The notes beneath the pieces are model-generated. The model was not told where the DNA came from. It saw nothing but the letters and a program-made list of their open reading frames with translations, and searched no databases. A stretch of 64,000 nucleotides of DNA, from assembly GCA_016716085.1 (NCBI GenBank), contig JADJWY010000009.1:372001-436000 (forward strand). Direction: 5' to 3'. This document shows, piece by piece, positions 61,022 to 64,000 of the stretch (positions are counted from its first letter, which is position 1; every line of letters starts with the position of its first letter). A program made the translations under genes and the position numbers. Source of the DNA: Hahellaceae bacterium (GTDB lineage Bacteria > Pseudomonadota > Gammaproteobacteria > Pseudomonadales > Oleiphilaceae).

Positions 61022-61447
61022 TTACCTGGGCTGAACTCTAATTGCAATCGAACAAAAGTCGGACGCGGTCACAATTCGTGTGCGAGCGATCGAGCCTCTT
61101 TGAAGTAAGCCTGATCGCTTATCGCCCGTAACCAGAAAGTCTGCCTGCCCTGCCAACGCCATCGCCAGTAAAAAGGCGTCATCAGGGTCATCTGCTTCTT
61201 CTGATATCGTCAACGGATCGAGCACGATAGCTCTTTGTAAGTTGTTGATCATGGTCCCCACTTTTGCTGGCTGCAGAATCGCCTTTAGCTTGGGATAATG
61301 GCTTGCTCGCCTGATTTCTTCCAGCTGGATCCTTGACGTAACTATTTCAAAATGGGCTGCCCTCCATGCTCGGTATATCCGGTCAGGAGCACCGTGTGGA
61401 GAGATCAGTGCACTAAATAGAATATTGGTATCCAGCACGACCCGCAT
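61022..61447 (-). CDS. PIN-domain toxin (VapC/COG1569-like)
   Basis: 141 residues. The PIN fold acidic residues are seen in RVVLDTNILFSAL (first Asp), SRIQLEEI (Glu), and DDPDDAFLLAMALAGQADFL (Asp pair), then TGDKRSG. Such proteins are Mg-dependent ribonucleases. It overlaps the upstream RHH-type antitoxin by one base (TGATG), a typical toxin-antitoxin pair. Confidence 0.92.
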   Translation of the reverse strand: MRVVLDTNILFSALISPHGAPDRIYRAWRAAHFEIVTSRIQLEEIRRASHYPKLKAILQPAKVGTMINNLQRAIVLDPLTISEEADDPDDAFLLAMALAGQADFLVTGDKRSGLLQRGSIARTRIVTASDFCSIAIRVQPR

Positions 61448-61686
61448 CAGCGACTACGTGCCCAATCTAACGCTTCTGCCACCATAGACGACAGCTCGGT
61501 TTCGTCAATCGCCTGATTTGCAGACTTCGCTTGTTCTGCCGTCAGTTCAAGGATATGAGATCGCACAGCCTCTTCTATAAATCGCGATAGATCCCCTTTC
61601 TTTCCGGCACCCTGACTGGCAAGAAACATGCGGAGCGATTGGTCGGTATCTGCTGAGACTGCAACATTCCAGCGTACAGTATTCAT
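61447..61686 (-). CDS. Ribbon-helix-helix antitoxin for the PIN toxin
   Basis: 79 residues. The N-terminal part WNVAVSADTDQSLRMFL and GDLSRFIEEAVRSHIL matches a ribbon-helix-helix DNA-binding protein, and the C-terminal acidic tail (SSMVAEALDWARSR) would bind the toxin. The start at 61686 is chosen because it begins the conserved domain; a longer frame would run through the promoter hairpin. The inverted repeat at 61697-61740 lies 11 bases upstream and may be its operator. Confidence 0.88.
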   Translation of the reverse strand: MNTVRWNVAVSADTDQSLRMFLASQGAGKKGDLSRFIEEAVRSHILELTAEQAKSANQAIDETELSSMVAEALDWARSR

Positions 61687-61696
61687 ATAAAAGCCC

Positions 61697-61740
61697 AGAA
61701 AAATATCGGTGTATATGTGTTTATACGCCGATATTTTTCT
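61697..61740. promoter_or_regulatory. Long inverted repeat upstream of the antitoxin (operator and/or terminator)
   Basis: Two 19-base arms, 61697-61715 and 61722-61740, pair with one mismatch around a six-base loop. It lies between the GNAT stop and the antitoxin start, with A- and T-tracts at its ends, so it can act as a bidirectional terminator; an RHH repressor could also bind it. Both roles are inferred from position. Confidence 0.7.
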
Positions 61741-61751
61741 GCGTGCAAGAC

Positions 61752-62351
61752 TTAGTGTGCCAATTCCCGCGCCCAATAACGCAGCGTTTTTTCTGTTTCC
61801 TCGGGCTGGTCGATGTCCTTCCACCGATAGGTAGCGCGTACATCCAGAGGGCGATATCCACGCTTGCGCCAAAGGCTGTCGCGAGTTTTCGCATTGGTGG
61901 GTTTCAGAGGATGATCGTCAGGGCGATCGACGGCGCAAAAACAACTGACCTCAAAGCCCCCCAGTTCGGCGGCATGAGCTTCGCGCTCATCAAAGAAACG
62001 CCAACCCAGTCCAAGGCCACGATAGGCCGGTAACAGCACTGATTCGGCACAGTAGAAGACCTTGCTAAGGTCATAGCCGGCGTCTTTCATGGGCGCCTGA
62101 AACTCCGGTGTTTCATGGGCCATCGGAATGGCGGTGGAGGCGCCTATGATTTTGCCGTTGTCGAGGGCAAGCACGGCAACCGCCTGCGCACAATCGGTGT
62201 AGGTTTTCAGATATTTCTGTTCGTAGTCCAGCGTGCCCTCATAGAGGTAGGGGAACTCGCGGAAAACCTCGATGCGTAATCGTGCTACATCATTAATACA
62301 ATCGGCGAGTGCCTGACCGCTGACGCGTTTGAGTTGAATTGTGGGGGCCAT
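61752..62351 (-). CDS. GNAT-family N-acetyltransferase
   Basis: 199 residues from ATG 62351. The acetyl-CoA-binding segment is SVLLPAYRGLGLGWRFFDER (motif A, RGLGLG in place of Q/RxxGxG/A), preceded by VAVLALDNGKIIGASTAI. The C-terminal region (RKRGYRPLDVRATYRW) is conserved in this GNAT subgroup. The substrate is unknown. A TTG at 62369 is an alternative start. It is followed by the long inverted repeat, and precedes the PIN/RHH module. Confidence 0.88.
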   Translation of the reverse strand: MAPTIQLKRVSGQALADCINDVARLRIEVFREFPYLYEGTLDYEQKYLKTYTDCAQAVAVLALDNGKIIGASTAIPMAHETPEFQAPMKDAGYDLSKVFYCAESVLLPAYRGLGLGWRFFDEREAHAAELGGFEVSCFCAVDRPDDHPLKPTNAKTRDSLWRKRGYRPLDVRATYRWKDIDQPEETEKTLRYWARELAH

Positions 62352-62456
62352 GGGGGGTGTGGTTCTCAATGGGCTAAACGTGTACTATTCGCAGGTGCGC
62401 GCTCCCACAGATCAGGGGCGTAGTGTTAGGGAAACATTTATCAGGGAGACAGGGAA

Positions 62457-63965
62457 ATGTCTATCAAAACATGGACTCGCATGAATGCTTGGCTATGCTT
62501 ATTGCTCAGTGTGGGTGTTAGTCTGGGTGTGTGTGCAGAAGCGCCGGTTGAAAGCCCGTTCATGAGCGCCTACCAAGGAACAGCGCTCAAGAAAAGCGGT
62601 ATGGTCTACTACGATGCCCTCAGGGTGCCGGTGGAAAACGGGCAGCTTGAAACACGGCTGGGACAGATCAGCGCGCATTACTACCAGGGTGACAACTCCA
62701 TTACCCCCCGCGAAGTGCGGGAAAATCTGCTGGCAGAATTAAGCAAACACCAGGGGCGGGTGAGGTTTGAGTGCGACCAGCATTCCTGTCCGAGTAGATT
62801 TGTGACAAACCTGTTCGAAAAGACCTGGCTGCAAAGCCGCGTCATTGAGACAGATATCTTCAACATGACTAGCAAAGAGGATTTCCGCTACCTCTCGGCC
62901 GAGTTTGGAGATGAAAAAGCCCCTCTCTCGGTGCAGTGGCTCGTCAAAGCCGGTTACGGTGGCAAGATCGAGATCAGTCAGATTCTGCTGGAGCCGAAGG
63001 CCTTGCCCGCCGGAAAAGTAACGCTGAATCCCGATGCTGTGCGTCAGGTTTCCACTCAGGAAAAGCCGGATGTGCTGGAAGGTGAAGATGCGAAGGGCAC
63101 TCAGGATCATCCGCTGATTTCCCGTTATCAAGGCAGTGTGATCAAGGCGCAAAAGACGCAGGAGTTTGCGCAGTTTCGCCTGGTCAAAGGCTTCGATGCA
63201 CGGCAAAAGGTTCAGTACGACACCCTGGAAGGCCGAGTGACGACGACGGCGTATGAAGTCTCGATGAAACAATCAACGCTGCAGATCTTCCAGAACTATC
63301 TCGGTGCGTTGCAGCAGGCCGGTTTGAGTCTTCTCTACCAATGCGAATTGAAAGACTGTGGCGATACATTGCTAAAGCAGACCTGGGCGGGTTCGCCGGA
63401 AATTAACCGCTACAGTCCGCTGGATGTCTACAACATGCGAAGCACAAGCGATTTCCGGATGGCTAATGCGGTGCTGCATTCGGATAAAGGCGATGTTTTC
63501 GTGCAGGTGGCGATTGATCGCAATTCCGCGCGCCAGTATGTCAGTGTGGATGTCGTTGAAACGTCCAGCATGCCGACAGGACGGGTCGTGATGGATGTGA
63601 AGTACCTGATGAGTGAAATCGAGCGGACGGGGCGGGTCGTTTTGCACGGGCTGAATTTTGACTTTAACCAGACCACCTTAACCGCCGATTCCACACCGGC
63701 CCTGAAGACAATTCACGACTATCTGGCGGCGAATCCGGCGCAATCGTTTTACGTAGTTGGCCATACGGATAATGTTGGCGACTATGCCTTTAATCTTGGC
63801 TTGTCAGACCGGCGTGCGAAGGCCATCGTCGATAAGCTGAAAGAAAGCGGGATTGCCGCCAGTCGGCTCGCTGCAGTCGGTGTTGGCCCGGTGGCGCCGC
63901 TGTCCAGCAATCGGCTGGAAACCGGGCAGGCCAGTAATCGCCGTGTGGAGTTGGTTCTCAAATAG
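62457..63965 (+). CDS. OmpA-family outer-membrane protein with DUF4892 domain
   Basis: 502 residues. Signal peptide (LCLLLSVGVSLGVCA). The middle contains two DUF4892-like repeats, each beginning SxYQGxxxKxxxM/T and including FECDQHSC or YQCELKDC (a CxxxxC pair), about 35-210 and 225-390. The C-terminal OmpA peptidoglycan-binding domain (about 400-502) has NFDFNQTTLTADSTPAL, VVGHTDNVGDYAFNLGLSDR and the ending ASNRRVELV. It probably anchors the outer membrane to peptidoglycan. A terminator-like hairpin follows. Confidence 0.92.
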   Translation: MSIKTWTRMNAWLCLLLSVGVSLGVCAEAPVESPFMSAYQGTALKKSGMVYYDALRVPVENGQLETRLGQISAHYYQGDNSITPREVRENLLAELSKHQGRVRFECDQHSCPSRFVTNLFEKTWLQSRVIETDIFNMTSKEDFRYLSAEFGDEKAPLSVQWLVKAGYGGKIEISQILLEPKALPAGKVTLNPDAVRQVSTQEKPDVLEGEDAKGTQDHPLISRYQGSVIKAQKTQEFAQFRLVKGFDARQKVQYDTLEGRVTTTAYEVSMKQSTLQIFQNYLGALQQAGLSLLYQCELKDCGDTLLKQTWAGSPEINRYSPLDVYNMRSTSDFRMANAVLHSDKGDVFVQVAIDRNSARQYVSVDVVETSSMPTGRVVMDVKYLMSEIERTGRVVLHGLNFDFNQTTLTADSTPALKTIHDYLAANPAQSFYVVGHTDNVGDYAFNLGLSDRRAKAIVDKLKESGIAASRLAAVGVGPVAPLSSNRLETGQASNRRVELVLK

Positions 63966-63975
63966 TGCAATGGGG

Positions 63976-63996
63976 GGCGGCGTTTTAGTCGCCGCC
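63976..63996 (+). terminator. Stem-loop after the OmpA-family gene
   Basis: GGCGGCG and CGCCGCC form a 7-bp perfect stem around TTTTAGT, eleven bases after the stop. The sequence ends four bases later, so a T-run cannot be seen. Confidence 0.5.
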
Positions 63997-64000
63997 AGAT

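Overview
The window comes from a Gram-negative gammaproteobacterium, probably a marine or hydrocarbon-associated member of the Oceanospirillales/Pseudomonadales. The evidence is outer-membrane proteins and lipoproteins, an RND pump, the long-type isocitrate lyase, membrane malate:quinone oxidoreductase, the TIGR02647 small protein and a haloalkane dehalogenase. Gene density is high, with many same-strand overlaps of one to a few bases. I see no rRNA, tRNA, CRISPR array, insertion sequence or prophage. Genus is not decidable by eye.

Layout. 1-3.1 kb: the 3' end of a biotin-dependent carboxylase, then a secreted zinc protease whose apparent prodomain is a separate overlapping gene. 3.7-7.3 kb: two tandem SLC13-type permeases, each with one base missing. 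7.2-14.3 kb: a compact minus-strand operon of membrane AAA-type ATPase, MscS channel, CHASE histidine kinase, receiver-GGDEF and single receiver, the best candidate for an undescribed signalling module. 14.4-18.4 kb: cell-envelope proteins, including a large lipoprotein gene with two lesions. 18.4-21.3 kb: the AmmeMemoRadiSam trio. 21.2-28.7 kb: housekeeping and envelope genes (DUF808, mqo, sua5, slyD, patatin autotransporter, crcB). 28.7-33.6 kb: a TetR-controlled RND efflux operon. 33.6-34.9 kb: a yybP-ykoY manganese riboswitch before a GDT1-type exporter, then a membrane FKBP. 35-38 kb: LysR, DUF1127 and a dehalogenase/dienelactone hydrolase pair. 38-42.2 kb: a giant CheB-CheR-PAS-GGDEF-EAL gene with one base missing. 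42.3-46.5 kb: a TetR gene and a metallo-beta-lactamase-fold/SDR/epimerase operon. 46.5-48.5 kb: aceA. 48.6-57.7 kb: assorted metabolism and regulators, including a MocR/PNPOx divergent pair and an SDR/TetR pair with two perfect operators. 57.7-62.4 kb: an accessory island with two toxin-antitoxin pairs, an orphan Rhs C-terminal toxin with candidate immunity gene, and small envelope proteins. 62.5-64 kb: a DUF4892-OmpA protein.

Two themes recur. One is c-di-GMP and envelope sensing: two GGDEF proteins, one also with EAL, a CHASE kinase and an MscS channel. The other is carbon and xenobiotic metabolism: glyoxylate shunt, Mqo, dehalogenase, SDRs and GST. Four long genes each lose frame by exactly one missing base in a homopolymer, which points to sequencing error as much as to decay; one of them also carries an in-frame amber codon.
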